Under the pieces are notes generated by a model. It had not been told where the DNA came from. It saw only the letters and a list, made by a program, of their open reading frames with translations, and did no database searches. Shown here piece after piece: positions 27,989-36,296 of a stretch of 64,000 bases of DNA. Position numbers and translations under genes: made by a program. The stretch's first letter is position 1. Each line of letters opens with the position of its first letter. This stretch comes from Mycolicibacter longobardus (GTDB lineage Bacteria; Actinomycetota; Actinomycetes; Mycobacteriales; Mycobacteriaceae), in contig NZ_LQPG01000040.1 in assembly GCF_002102265.1 (NCBI RefSeq), positions 47,036 through 111,035 of the forward strand, written 5' to 3'.

Positions 27989-28627
27989 TCAGCTCTCGTA
28001 GATCCGCGGATCCAGGGTCCCGATGTAGGGCAGGTCGCGGTAGCGCTCGATGTAGTCCAGGCCATAGCCGACCACGAAGTCATTCGGGATGTCGAAGCCA
28101 ACGTAGGCGATGTCGACGCCGGCGCCCAGCGCGTCGGGTTTGCGCAGCAGAGTGCACACCCGCAGGGACCGGGGCCGCCGGGTCGCCAGGTTGCGCAGCA
28201 GCCACGACAGGGTCAGGCCGGAGTCGACGACATCCTCGACGATCAGCACGTCGCGGTCGCTGATGTCACGGTCGAGGTCCTTGAGGATGCGCACCACCCC
28301 CGACGACGAGGTGGACGAGCCATAGGAGCTGACCGCCATGAACTCGAACTGGGTGGGCAGCGGGATCGCCCGGGCCAGATCGGTGACGAACAGCACCGCG
28401 CCCTTGAGCACGGTGATCAGCAGCAGGTCTTCGCTCTCGCCACCGTTGTAGTCGGCGGCGATCTGCGCACCGAGTTCGGCGGTGCGGGTCCGGATCTGCT
28501 GCTCGGTCAGCAGTACCGATTTGATGTCACCGGCGTACAGCTCGGGTGTCTCCCCCGGCGAGATCGCAGCCACCAGAACAGCGTGCCATGCGCGATGTTC
28601 GACAACCAACCCAGCGGACAAATTCAC
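27989..28627 (-). CDS. hpt: hypoxanthine-guanine phosphoribosyltransferase
   Basis: A purine salvage enzyme that makes IMP or GMP from base and PRPP. The PRPP-binding loop VLIVEDVVDSGLTLSWL, the LLLITVLKGAVLF segment, the flexible-loop SSYGSSTSSSG and GYGLDYIERYRDLPYIG are present. A GTG at 28627 gives 212 residues; a GTG at 28573 would match M. tuberculosis better at the N-terminus (V-A-A-ISPGETPELY). It starts 9 nt after tilS, the usual tilS-hpt pairing. Confidence 0.95.
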   Translation of the reverse strand: MNLSAGLVVEHRAWHAVLVAAISPGETPELYAGDIKSVLLTEQQIRTRTAELGAQIAADYNGGESEDLLLITVLKGAVLFVTDLARAIPLPTQFEFMAVSSYGSSTSSSGVVRILKDLDRDISDRDVLIVEDVVDSGLTLSWLLRNLATRRPRSLRVCTLLRKPDALGAGVDIAYVGFDIPNDFVVGYGLDYIERYRDLPYIGTLDPRIYES

Positions 28628-28636
28628 GTCCGACGC

Positions 28637-29599
28637 TCAGATCGGCTCCCGGCGCAGCCGCAACTGCCCGTCGCGGCGGATCGCGAACAGCCGCTCGCCG
28701 CGCAGGTCCGACCCGACGGCCACCCCGCCCTGCCCCCGCCAATCGGTGACCAGCCGGTCCACCGCGCGGATCTGCAGGTCGGTCAGGCCGCGACCGCCAC
28801 CGGCGAGCAGCCAGACCCGGATCACCTCCCGTCGCACCGGGCCCGACAGCTCCGCGAGGGCCGCGACGTCCAAGCCGACACCGGCGGTGGCTCCGGGTAG
28901 TGCCTGCTGGGCCAGCGCGTCGATCAGTTCGGTGTTCTCCCGCAGCGCGGTCGCGGTGCGGGCCAGCGCCTCGGCCACCCCGCCGCCCAGCACGTCCTCC
29001 AGCAGCGGCAGCACCTCCGAGCGCAGTCGTGCCCGGGTGAAGCGAACATCGCTGTTGTGCGGGTCGAGCCACGGCGTCAGACCCAGCTCCGCGCAGGCGT
29101 CTCGGGTCAGCGCGCGCCGCACCCCCAGCAGCGGCCGGCACCACGGCGGGTCGTGCGGTCGCATCCCGGCCATCGAACGGGCACCCGAGCCGCGGGCCAG
29201 CCCAAGCAGCACCGTCTCGGCCTGGTCGTCCAGCGTGTGACCCAGCAGCACGGGGTCCGCACCGCGGGCGTCGGCCAGCGCGGCGTAGCGGGCCGTGCGC
29301 GCCGCCGCCTCCGGACCACCCGCCACTCCGACGACCACCGGGATCACTTGCGCATCAACGCATCCCAGTTCGAGGGCCTGGCCGTGCGCGGCCTGAGCCA
29401 CCTGCGCCGAGCCCGCTTGCAGGCCGTGGTCGACGATCAGCGCCCTGGTGGGCCGCAGCCGGGCGGCGACGGCGGTCAGCGCCAGCGAGTCCGGCCCGCC
29501 CGACAACGCCACCGCCCAGTGCTCCTGCTGCGGCAGATACTTCTCGGCGAAAGCCCCGAGCGCGGCGCGCAGCCGGGCTACAGCACCCGGTCGATCCAC
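28637..29599 (-). CDS. tilS: tRNA(Ile)-lysidine synthase TilS
   Basis: TilS modifies C34 of tRNA-Ile2 to lysidine so that it reads AUA. The GTG start (VDRPGAVARLRAAL) gives 320 residues, matching the short mycobacterial form. The PP-loop SGGPDS is at 33-38; IVDHGLQ, LLGHTLDDQAETVL and RRALTRDAC-type segments follow. The frame is open 800 nt upstream but that lies in the protease gene. It overlaps the protease stop by 22 nt. Confidence 0.94.
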   Translation of the reverse strand: MDRPGAVARLRAALGAFAEKYLPQQEHWAVALSGGPDSLALTAVAARLRPTRALIVDHGLQAGSAQVAQAAHGQALELGCVDAQVIPVVVGVAGGPEAAARTARYAALADARGADPVLLGHTLDDQAETVLLGLARGSGARSMAGMRPHDPPWCRPLLGVRRALTRDACAELGLTPWLDPHNSDVRFTRARLRSEVLPLLEDVLGGGVAEALARTATALRENTELIDALAQQALPGATAGVGLDVAALAELSGPVRREVIRVWLLAGGGRGLTDLQIRAVDRLVTDWRGQGGVAVGSDLRGERLFAIRRDGQLRLRREPI

Positions 29600-30624
29600 C
29601 GCTGGGGCTCTTCGATCTCGACGGGCAGCGGCAGGGTGTCCGGTCCCGACCACACCGCGTTGAACCGGTCCATGCCGACCCGGCCGACCACGGCGTCGAC
29701 GAAAGCCTTGCCGCGGGTGTACTGGCTGAGCTTGGCATCGAGGCCCAACAGCGCCCGCAGCAGCCGCTGCAGCGGCGGCTGGCTGCGCTGACGACGTGCC
29801 TCGAAGCGGCTCCGGATGGTCGCCACAGTCGGGACGGCCACCGGCCCGACCGCGTCCATCACGTGATCGGCGTGGCCCTCGAGCAGGGTGCCCAGCGTCA
29901 TCAGCTGATCCAATGCGGTTTGCTGGGCCTCGGACTGCACCGCCCGAACCAGGCCCAGGATCCCCGATGGGCCCCCGGCGGTGTTGCGTCCCCGTAGATG
30001 GTCGGCCAGCCGGCCCACCACCTGGGTGAGATCCGGGCTGCTCTCGCCGGTCAGCACCGCCAACGCCTCCGACATGTAGCCGGCCAGCCACGGGTTGACG
30101 CTGAACTGGACCCGGTGGGTCACCTCGTGCAGGCACACCCACAACCGGAAGTCCGCCGGCGTCACCTGCAGCTGACGCTCGACGGCGACGACGTTGGGGT
30201 AGACCAGCAGCAGCTGCCCCGCACCATCGGCGCTCTCGACACAGAACGGGTCGTACTGGCCGAGGATGCCCGACGAGACGAACGCCAGCACCGCACCGGT
30301 CTGCGCCCCGGTGAGCCGGCCGCTGAGGAAACCGGCGGGCTGGTCGGTGCCGCCCATCATCACCCGCATCGACTGGGCGGCGGCGGTGATCCACTCCCGG
30401 CGGTCGATGACCCGGGCTTCCGGAATCGCGCCGGCCGAGCCTTCAAGACCCAGGCCGGTCACCTCCCGCACCAGGGGTTCGGCGGCCCGTGCGCTGCCAT
30501 GCAGTTGTTCGACCACCTGGCGGCGGGTGTAGTCGGTCATGGGTGGAGCCGGGCGGGCCAGCCAGCCACCGACCGTCGCGGCGAACCCCCAGTCCACCGC
30601 ACTCCCGACGTCGAATTCGCTCAT
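29578..30624 (-). CDS. zincin-type metalloprotease, DUF2342 (Rv3626c-like)
   Basis: 348 residues of the DUF2342 / zincin_2 family, often labelled F420-biosynthesis-associated without proof. The zinc-binding helix is HEVTH (His166, Glu167, His170) in LWVCLHEVTHRVQF, with EGHADHVMDAVG supplying a second ligand set. No signal peptide, so cytoplasmic. I choose the ATG at 30624, which overlaps the dacB TGA by 4 nt; another ATG is two codons upstream. Confidence 0.88.
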   Translation of the reverse strand: MSEFDVGSAVDWGFAATVGGWLARPAPPMTDYTRRQVVEQLHGSARAAEPLVREVTGLGLEGSAGAIPEARVIDRREWITAAAQSMRVMMGGTDQPAGFLSGRLTGAQTGAVLAFVSSGILGQYDPFCVESADGAGQLLLVYPNVVAVERQLQVTPADFRLWVCLHEVTHRVQFSVNPWLAGYMSEALAVLTGESSPDLTQVVGRLADHLRGRNTAGGPSGILGLVRAVQSEAQQTALDQLMTLGTLLEGHADHVMDAVGPVAVPTVATIRSRFEARRQRSQPPLQRLLRALLGLDAKLSQYTRGKAFVDAVVGRVGMDRFNAVWSGPDTLPLPVEIEEPQRWIDRVL

Positions 30625-31997
30625 CCGCATCCGCAGGTCCGCAGGACCGCGGCCAGTGCGTCGATGGCGGTCCGCCCGGTGGGCCCGGCGTCGTTGGAGA
30701 TGAAGGCGAAGGTCAGCACCCGCCGGTCCCGGTCGGTGACGATGCCGGCCAGCGCGTTGGTGCGGGTCAGCGAACCGGTTTTGGCGCGCAGCCAGCCGGC
30801 CGCTCCGCGTCCGGTCTTGGGGTTGAGGAACCGCTCCGAAAGCGTGCCGCTGCCGCCGGCGACCGGCAGCATGTCCAGCAGCGGCCGCAGCTCCGGTTGG
30901 TCCGGTCCGGCCGCCGCCTGCACCACCGCGTCCAGGGTCCGGGCCGACAGCCGGTCATCGACGGACAGTCCGCTGGAGTCCTGCAGGTTGGCTCCGCTGA
31001 CCGCGATGTGGGCGGTGGCCAGCCGGTTGATCACCGCGTCGACCGCGCCGGCGAAGGACCGGGGCCGGCCCATCGCCGCGGCCACCTCCCGGGCGATGCA
31101 TTCGGCCATCACGTTGTCGGAGGCGTTCATCATCTCGCCGAGCCGGACCACCAGCGGCGCCGAGCGAACCGCGCCCAGTTCGCGTCCGGTCACCGATGAG
31201 CTCGTGATGCTCACCCTGTCGGGGTCGACGCCCAGGGCCGCGGCCAGCGCCTGCCCGGCGTCCAGCGCGGGAGTCGTCGACCGCCGGGACTCGACCGTGG
31301 TCGGCTGGATTCGGCCGCCGTCGACCATCACCGACTCGATCGGGGCGATGTCCCCGCCTTCGATGTCTTCGGGATCCCAGCCCGTCGCCATGGTCGGACC
31401 GGTGAAAGCCGACACGTCGACCTGGACCTCGGTGGCCGTGAACCCGCTGCGGCGGACCTGATCGGCCAGATCACCGATGCGCGCCGCCTCGCGATACCAG
31501 GTGTCCTGGTCGACCTCGGCCGTCGACAGTGTCGGGTCGCCGCCGCCGACCAGCACCACCACCCCGGGCTGATCCCCGGCCGTCACCCTGGTGGTGACGC
31601 GGGTGCTCGGATCCAGCGCCAGCAGGGCGGCGGCGGCGGTGAGCACCTTGTTGGTCGACGCCGGCTGCATCGGCAGGTCTTCCTGCTGCGTCCACAGGGC
31701 CTTACCGGTCTGCGCATCGGTGATCCGGCCGGTCAGATGGCCCAGATTCGGGTCGGCCAGCGCGGTGGCCATGGCCGCCGCCAGGGCGGTTCCCGTCGGC
31801 ACCGGAGCGTCGTCGGGGACCGGCACCACCCCGGGATCGGCGGTCGCCACCGGCGCCGGCGGCACGGCGCGCGCACCCGCCCCGGATTCGTCCGGGAGCA
31901 CAACCGCTGCCACCACCACCGCGGCGGCGGCCAGTGCCAGTACCGCGGCCGCGATGCCCAAATGGGTGCTGCTGTGTCGCCACCGAGTGGACTGCAT
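30621..31997 (-). CDS. dacB: D-alanyl-D-alanine carboxypeptidase/endopeptidase DacB (PBP4 type)
   Basis: A serine peptidase of family S13 that trims peptidoglycan cross-links. The ATG at 31997 has AGGAGAG just upstream and gives 458 residues; an ATG 8 codons earlier is less likely. An N-terminal membrane anchor/signal (about 12-34) is followed by the three active-site motifs: STNK in PASTNKVLTAA, SDN in ASDNVMAE and KTG in AKTGSLT. It is related to Rv3627c and divergent from ppa. Confidence 0.94.
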   Translation of the reverse strand: MQSTRWRHSSTHLGIAAAVLALAAAAVVVAAVVLPDESGAGARAVPPAPVATADPGVVPVPDDAPVPTGTALAAAMATALADPNLGHLTGRITDAQTGKALWTQQEDLPMQPASTNKVLTAAAALLALDPSTRVTTRVTAGDQPGVVVLVGGGDPTLSTAEVDQDTWYREAARIGDLADQVRRSGFTATEVQVDVSAFTGPTMATGWDPEDIEGGDIAPIESVMVDGGRIQPTTVESRRSTTPALDAGQALAAALGVDPDRVSITSSSVTGRELGAVRSAPLVVRLGEMMNASDNVMAECIAREVAAAMGRPRSFAGAVDAVINRLATAHIAVSGANLQDSSGLSVDDRLSARTLDAVVQAAAGPDQPELRPLLDMLPVAGGSGTLSERFLNPKTGRGAAGWLRAKTGSLTRTNALAGIVTDRDRRVLTFAFISNDAGPTGRTAIDALAAVLRTCGCG

Positions 31998-32064
31998 GTC
32001 TCTCCTGCCTGTCAGGCGCAATTCTGCCCGACGGGCGGAGTCCCGGCGTCAATCCGGCCCGCTC

Positions 32065-32070
32065 TAGACT
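32065..32070 (+). promoter_or_regulatory. -10 element of a leaderless promoter for ppa
   Basis: TAGACT fits TANNNT; seven nt after its last T is the G of the GTG start of ppa at 32077. Confidence 0.6.
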
Positions 32071-32076
32071 GTCCCG

Positions 32077-32565
32077 GTGCAATTCGACGTGACCATCGAA
32101 ATCCCCAAGGGCCAGCGCAACAAGTACGAGGTCGACCACGCCACCGGGCGGGTCAAGCTCGACCGCTACCTGTACACGCCGATGGGCTACCCGGCCGACT
32201 ACGGCTTCATCGAGGACACCCTCGGCGAGGACGGCGACCCGCTGGACGCGATGGTGCTGCTGCCGCAGTCGGTGTTTCCCGGTGTGCTGGTCGAGGCGCG
32301 TCCGGTCGGGATGTTCCGGATGACCGACGAAGCCGGCGGCGACGACAAGGTGCTGTGCGTGCCCGCCGGCGACCACCGCTGGGACCACATCGCCGACATC
32401 GGCGACGTCCCGTCCTACGAGCTGGACGCGATCAAGCACTTCTTCGTGCACTACAAGGACCTGGAGCCGGGCAAGTACGTCAAGGCCGCCGACTGGGTGG
32501 GTCGCGCCGAGGCCGAGGCCGAGATCGCCCGGTCGATCGAGCGGTTCAAGACCTCCGGTCACTGA
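32077..32565 (+). CDS. ppa: inorganic pyrophosphatase
   Basis: A type I soluble pyrophosphatase that hydrolyses PPi and drives biosynthetic reactions. 162 residues, start GTG. Metal- and substrate-binding residues are in the EIPKGQRNKYEVD, PADYGFIEDT and EDGDPLDAMVL segments, with HYKDLEPGKYVK near the end. It is very close to Rv3628 in sequence and place. Confidence 0.97.
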   Translation: MQFDVTIEIPKGQRNKYEVDHATGRVKLDRYLYTPMGYPADYGFIEDTLGEDGDPLDAMVLLPQSVFPGVLVEARPVGMFRMTDEAGGDDKVLCVPAGDHRWDHIADIGDVPSYELDAIKHFFVHYKDLEPGKYVKAADWVGRAEAEAEIARSIERFKTSGH

Positions 32566-32583
32566 TTCGCCGGTTTAGCCGCG

Positions 32584-33579
32584 TTAATCAGCGGCCGCCA
32601 CGCTGCGGGTCTTGTACAGACTGGCCACCGTCGTCAGCACCAGCACTCCCACCACGACGGCCAGGCTCACCGGCGTGGGGATCTCCCGGACGTTGAAATT
32701 GCGGCCGGAATTGATGAACCACACCTCATTGGTGCGCAGCGCGTGCAACACCATCCGCACCCCGATGAATCCCAGGATCACGGCCAGCCCCTGGGACAGA
32801 TACACCAGCCGGTTCAGCATCCTGCCGAGGATGAAGAACAGCTGCCGCAGTCCCATCAGGGCGAACACGTTGGCGGTGAACACCAGGTAGGGCTGGCTGG
32901 TCAGCCCGTAGATGGCCGGAATGGAGTCCATCGCGAACACCAGGTCGGTGGTGCCCAGCGCCAGCGCCACCAGGAACATCGGGGTGACGGCCCAGGACCC
33001 GGTGGAGTCGCGGACGAAGAACCGCACGCCCGCCCAGCGGTCGGTGGCATTGAAGTGGGTGCGGGCGAAGCGCACCACGAAGTTGTTGCCGCCCTCGCCC
33101 TCGTCGCCCCCCTCGCCGGTGTGGTCGCTGTGGCGGAGCAGTCGGACCGCGGTGTAGGCCATGAACGCGCCGAACACGTAGAACGTCCACGACAGCCGTT
33201 GCACGGCGACCCCGCCCAGCGCGATGAACACCGAGCGGAACGACAGCGCCAGGACGATGCCGACGAACAGCGCCTCCTGCCGATACTTCTTGGGCACGTT
33301 GAAGCTGTTCATGATGATCACGAACACGAACAGGTTGTCCACCGACAGGCTGTACTCGGTCAGCCAGCCGGCGTAGAACTGCATGCCGTACTTCGCTCCG
33401 TAATGCAGCCAGATCCAGACGCCGAATCCCAACGCGCACGCGATGTAGAAGGACAGCCGGGTCGCGACCTCGCGCATCGACGGCTCATGCACCCGGCGGG
33501 CGACCAGAAACAGGTCGAATCCGAGCACCGCGCCCAGGACTGCGAACGTCACCAGCCATTCCAACAGCGACGGGTCCAA
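32584..33579 (-). CDS. TerC-family integral membrane protein
   Basis: 331 residues, start TTG at 33579 with GGAGG seven nt upstream, giving MDPSLLEWLVTFAVLGAVLGFDLF; the open frame continues about 870 nt upstream without homology. Seven to nine membrane helices. TerC/Alx marks include YSLSVDNLFVFVIIMNSFNVP and LALGTTDLVFAMDSIPAIYG with intramembrane Asp residues, and a charged loop HTGEGGDEGEGG. TerC proteins export manganese or help metallate secreted proteins. It is likely the equivalent of Rv3629c and converges on ppa. Confidence 0.9.
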   Translation of the reverse strand: MDPSLLEWLVTFAVLGAVLGFDLFLVARRVHEPSMREVATRLSFYIACALGFGVWIWLHYGAKYGMQFYAGWLTEYSLSVDNLFVFVIIMNSFNVPKKYRQEALFVGIVLALSFRSVFIALGGVAVQRLSWTFYVFGAFMAYTAVRLLRHSDHTGEGGDEGEGGNNFVVRFARTHFNATDRWAGVRFFVRDSTGSWAVTPMFLVALALGTTDLVFAMDSIPAIYGLTSQPYLVFTANVFALMGLRQLFFILGRMLNRLVYLSQGLAVILGFIGVRMVLHALRTNEVWFINSGRNFNVREIPTPVSLAVVVGVLVLTTVASLYKTRSVAAAD

Positions 33580-33657
33580 CGGTGGGCCTCCGGTCGTCGA
33601 GGTGGCGCTGGTGCCAGATTCTTTAACGGGCGGACCGACCGTACCCCGCGGCCCGCC

Positions 33658-33663
33658 TAGTAT
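33658..33663 (+). promoter_or_regulatory. -10 element of a leaderless promoter for the flippase-like gene
   Basis: TAGTAT fits TANNNT and ends 8 nt before the GTG at 33671, so transcription would begin at or one nt before the start codon. Confidence 0.5.
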
Positions 33664-33670
33664 TTTCGCC

Positions 33671-34957
33671 GTGGTGACCGATATCGGTGGTACCGGATCC
33701 CCCCGGTTCCCCGGTGGGCTCCCCACCGGCCCCGTCGCCCGGGCCAGTATGGCCCGGGTCGGCACCGCGACCCTGCTCAGCGCGCTCTGCGGGTATGCGG
33801 TGCTGTACCTGGCGGCGCGCGACCTGGATCCGGCCGGCTTCTCGGTTTTCGGTGTGTTCTGGGGTGCGTTCGGCTTGGTCAACGGCGCCGCGAACGGTCT
33901 GCTGCAGGAAACCACCCGGGAGGTCCGGTTCGGCCTCGCAGCCCTGGAGGCCTCGCCGGGCACCTCGGGCGGGGCGCACACCCGGCCACTGCGGGTGGCC
34001 GGGCTTGCCGGTCTGGTGGCAGCAGGGGTGGTGGCCGCCAGCTCGCCGCTGTGGAGCGGCCACGTGTTCGTCGAGGCACGCTGGCTGTCGGTCGGCCTGC
34101 TCAGCTTCGGACTGGCCAACTTCGCGGTGCACGCCACCCTGCTGGGCATGCTGGCCGGCGCCAACCGGTGGACCCAGTACGGGGCGCTGATGGTGACCGA
34201 TGCGGGCATCCGGGTGGCAGTGGCCACCGCGACGTTCTTCATCGGCTGGGGTCTGGTCGGGTTCCTGTGGGCCACCGTCACCGGCGCGGTGGCCTGGCTG
34301 CTGCTGCTGGCCGCCTCCCCCGCGGCCCGATCGGCGGCACGACTGCTGACCCCGGTGAGCACGAGGGAGTTCCTGCGCGGCGCGGCACATTCGATCACCG
34401 CCGCGGGGGCCAGCGCGATCCTGGTGATGGGATTTCCGGTGCTGTTGCAGGCCACCTACGGCGAACTGGGGGCCGCGGGCGGCGTGGTGATCCTGGCGGT
34501 CACCGTGACCCGGGCGCCGTTGCTGGTGCCGCTGACCGCTATGCAGGGCAACCTGATCGCGCACTTCGTCGACCAGAGCGGGCGGCGGTTGCGGGCGCTG
34601 AGCACACCGGCGGCGGCCGTCGCCGCGCTGGGCGCGGTGGGCGCGGTGGCGGCGGGACTGCTCGGACCGTGGCTGCTGCGCACGGTGTTCGGTTCGGATT
34701 ACCGCGCCAGCGGGCTGCTGCTGGCGGGACTGACCATGGCGGCGACGGCGATCGCGCTGCTGACGCTGACCGGCGTGGCGACGGTGGCCGCGGCGCTGCA
34801 TCGCGCCTACGCGCTCGGCTGGGTGGGTGCCACGGTGGCGTCGACGCTGCTTCTGCTGCTCCCGCTGGACCTGCCGACCAGGACGGTGGTGGCACTGCTG
34901 TGCGGGCCGCTGGTGGGAATCGGGGTGCATCTGGTGGCGTTGCGCAGCGATTCCTGA
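33671..34957 (+). CDS. polytopic membrane protein, flippase-like (Rv3630-like)
   Basis: 428 residues with about 11-12 membrane helices and the general pattern of polysaccharide-export/MOP-type flippases (ARVGTATLLSALCGYAVLYLAARDLDPAGFSVFGVFW). The start is the GTG at 33671 (VVTDIGGT), next to a leaderless promoter. It precedes a PpgS-like synthase and DUF2304 protein, so a role in moving polyprenyl-phosphate-linked amino sugar across the membrane is plausible but unproven. Confidence 0.82.
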   Translation: MVTDIGGTGSPRFPGGLPTGPVARASMARVGTATLLSALCGYAVLYLAARDLDPAGFSVFGVFWGAFGLVNGAANGLLQETTREVRFGLAALEASPGTSGGAHTRPLRVAGLAGLVAAGVVAASSPLWSGHVFVEARWLSVGLLSFGLANFAVHATLLGMLAGANRWTQYGALMVTDAGIRVAVATATFFIGWGLVGFLWATVTGAVAWLLLLAASPAARSAARLLTPVSTREFLRGAAHSITAAGASAILVMGFPVLLQATYGELGAAGGVVILAVTVTRAPLLVPLTAMQGNLIAHFVDQSGRRLRALSTPAAAVAALGAVGAVAAGLLGPWLLRTVFGSDYRASGLLLAGLTMAATAIALLTLTGVATVAAALHRAYALGWVGATVASTLLLLLPLDLPTRTVVALLCGPLVGIGVHLVALRSDS

Positions 34958-34971
34958 ACCCGCAGGGCGTG

Positions 34972-34977
34972 TAGTTT
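34972..34977 (+). promoter_or_regulatory. possible -10 element before the PpgS-like gene
   Basis: TAGTTT fits TANNNT. Its expected transcription start, 7 nt after the last T, is 34984, the first base of the in-frame ATC discussed for the next gene. Confidence 0.35.
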
Positions 34978-34983
34978 TTAGCT

Positions 34984-35682
34984 ATCGACACCCGCTACCC
35001 CGATATCTGGATCATCGTCCCGGCGTTCAACGAGGCGACCGTCATCGGTGATGTGATCGCCGGGCTGCGGTCGGTTTTCGACTTCGTGGTCTGCGTCGAC
35101 GACGGAAGCGCCGACGACACCTCGGTCAAGGCCCGGCACGCCGGTGCCTACGTGGTGCGCCATCCGGTCAACCTCGGTCAGGGTGCGGCCATCCAGACCG
35201 GGGTCGAGTTCGCCCGCAGCCAGCCGGGCGCCCGGCTGTTCGCCACCTTCGACGCCGACGGGCAGCACCGGGTGGCCGATGTGGTGCGCATGATCGAACG
35301 CCTCGACGCCGCCGACCTCGACATCGTCATCGGCACCCGGTTCGCCGCGCCCGCGGCGACCGCGGCGGTACCCCCGCTCAAACGTCTGGTGTTGCGGGCC
35401 GCGGTGTGGCTGAGTCCGCGGAGCCGCCGGCTGGGGCTCTCCGACGCCCACAACGGCCTGCGGGTGTTCAACCGGCGGGTGGCCGACCGCCTCGACATCA
35501 CCATGAACGGCATGAGCCATGCCGGGGAGTTCATCGCTCTGATCGCCGAAAACGACTGGCGGGTGGGCGAAGAACCGGTCGAGGTGCTCTACACCGACTA
35601 CTCCAAGTCGAAGGGGCAGCCGCTGCTCAACGGCGTCAACATCATGTTCGACGGATTGCTGCGCAAGAGGATGTCGCGATGA
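34984..35682 (+). CDS. polyprenyl-phosphate amino-sugar synthase PpgS-like GT2
   Basis: A family 2 glycosyltransferase like Rv3631 (PpgS), which makes polyprenyl-phospho-N-acetylgalactosamine for arabinogalactan modification. The GT-A core is clear: IIVPAFNEATVIGDVI, CVDDGSADDTS, GQGAAIQTGVE, TFDADGQH (DxD) and GLSDAHNGLRVF-type segment. The first available standard start, GTG at 35053, would delete the first strand IIVPAFNEA. Between the upstream stop (34972) and that strand no ATG, GTG, TTG or CTG is in frame; ATC at 34984 is the best candidate, giving 232 residues. Confidence 0.85.
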   Translation: MDTRYPDIWIIVPAFNEATVIGDVIAGLRSVFDFVVCVDDGSADDTSVKARHAGAYVVRHPVNLGQGAAIQTGVEFARSQPGARLFATFDADGQHRVADVVRMIERLDAADLDIVIGTRFAAPAATAAVPPLKRLVLRAAVWLSPRSRRLGLSDAHNGLRVFNRRVADRLDITMNGMSHAGEFIALIAENDWRVGEEPVEVLYTDYSKSKGQPLLNGVNIMFDGLLRKRMSR

Positions 35683-36023
35683 ACTGGATCAAGGTGTTGC
35701 TGATCGCGGCGGTGCTGGCACTGTTGATCTACCTGCTGCTGTCTCGGGGGTCCGCCCAGTCCCGGGCCTGGGTGAAGGTCGGCTACCTGGGGTTCGTGGT
35801 GGCCGGCATCTATGCGGTGCTGCGGCCGGACGACACCACGGTGGTGGCCAACTGGCTCGGGGTGCGGCGCGGCACCGACCTGATGCTGTACGTCCTGGTC
35901 ATCGTGTTCGCCTTCACCACCCTGAGCACCTACATGCGCTTTCGCGACCTGGAGCTGCGCTATGCCCGGCTGGCGAGAGTAGTCGCGCTCGCACAGGCCC
36001 AACCGCCGCATAAGCCCCAGTAA
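35679..36023 (+). CDS. DUF2304 small membrane protein (Rv3632-like)
   Basis: 114 residues with three helices: about 4-22, 34-50 and 68-86, then a charged cytoplasmic tail (MRFRDLELRYARLARVV). The ATG overlaps the glycosyltransferase TGA by 4 nt. In M. tuberculosis, Rv3632 enhances PpgS activity, so the pair is probably a functional unit in the membrane. Confidence 0.92.
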   Translation: MNWIKVLLIAAVLALLIYLLLSRGSAQSRAWVKVGYLGFVVAGIYAVLRPDDTTVVANWLGVRRGTDLMLYVLVIVFAFTTLSTYMRFRDLELRYARLARVVALAQAQPPHKPQ

Positions 36024-36095
36024 TTCGGCGACAGTTGGCCTGGTGGTAACAACAGGTTTCCCACCCGTCCCGCTGTGACAGTCACGCTGGGACAC

Positions 36096-36278
36096 ATGAA
36101 GGCGACCGAGATCCTGGCCGATCCACTGGTCGAAGCCACCGCAATGCTCCTGACGGTGCCCGCACAAGAGCTGTACGCGCTGCTCTGGCGTGCCGGGCTG
36201 CTGGAGGTTCAGCATCGGGCAGCGAAGCGTCCGGCAGCCGAGATATCTGAAATACAGGAGCTTCGGCCGGCCGGATGA
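36096..36278 (+). CDS. possible small protein
   Basis: A 60-residue reading frame, MKATEILADPLVEATAMLLT then a short amphipathic helical stretch and a polar tail, in the gap between the DUF2304 gene and the ATPase. A weak GGGA lies upstream. Composition looks protein-like and no larger gene covers the spot, but I do not recognise it and it may not be expressed. The frame opens slightly earlier at a GTG (36075). Confidence 0.35.
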   Translation: MKATEILADPLVEATAMLLTVPAQELYALLWRAGLLEVQHRAAKRPAAEISEIQELRPAG

Positions 36279-36296
36279 AGCAACTACAGCGGCACC

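Noticed and set aside
28637..30394. Apparent 585-residue TilS with a long N-terminal domain
   Set aside because: The extension is a shadow inside the zincin gene; the TilS family starts at VDRPGAV.
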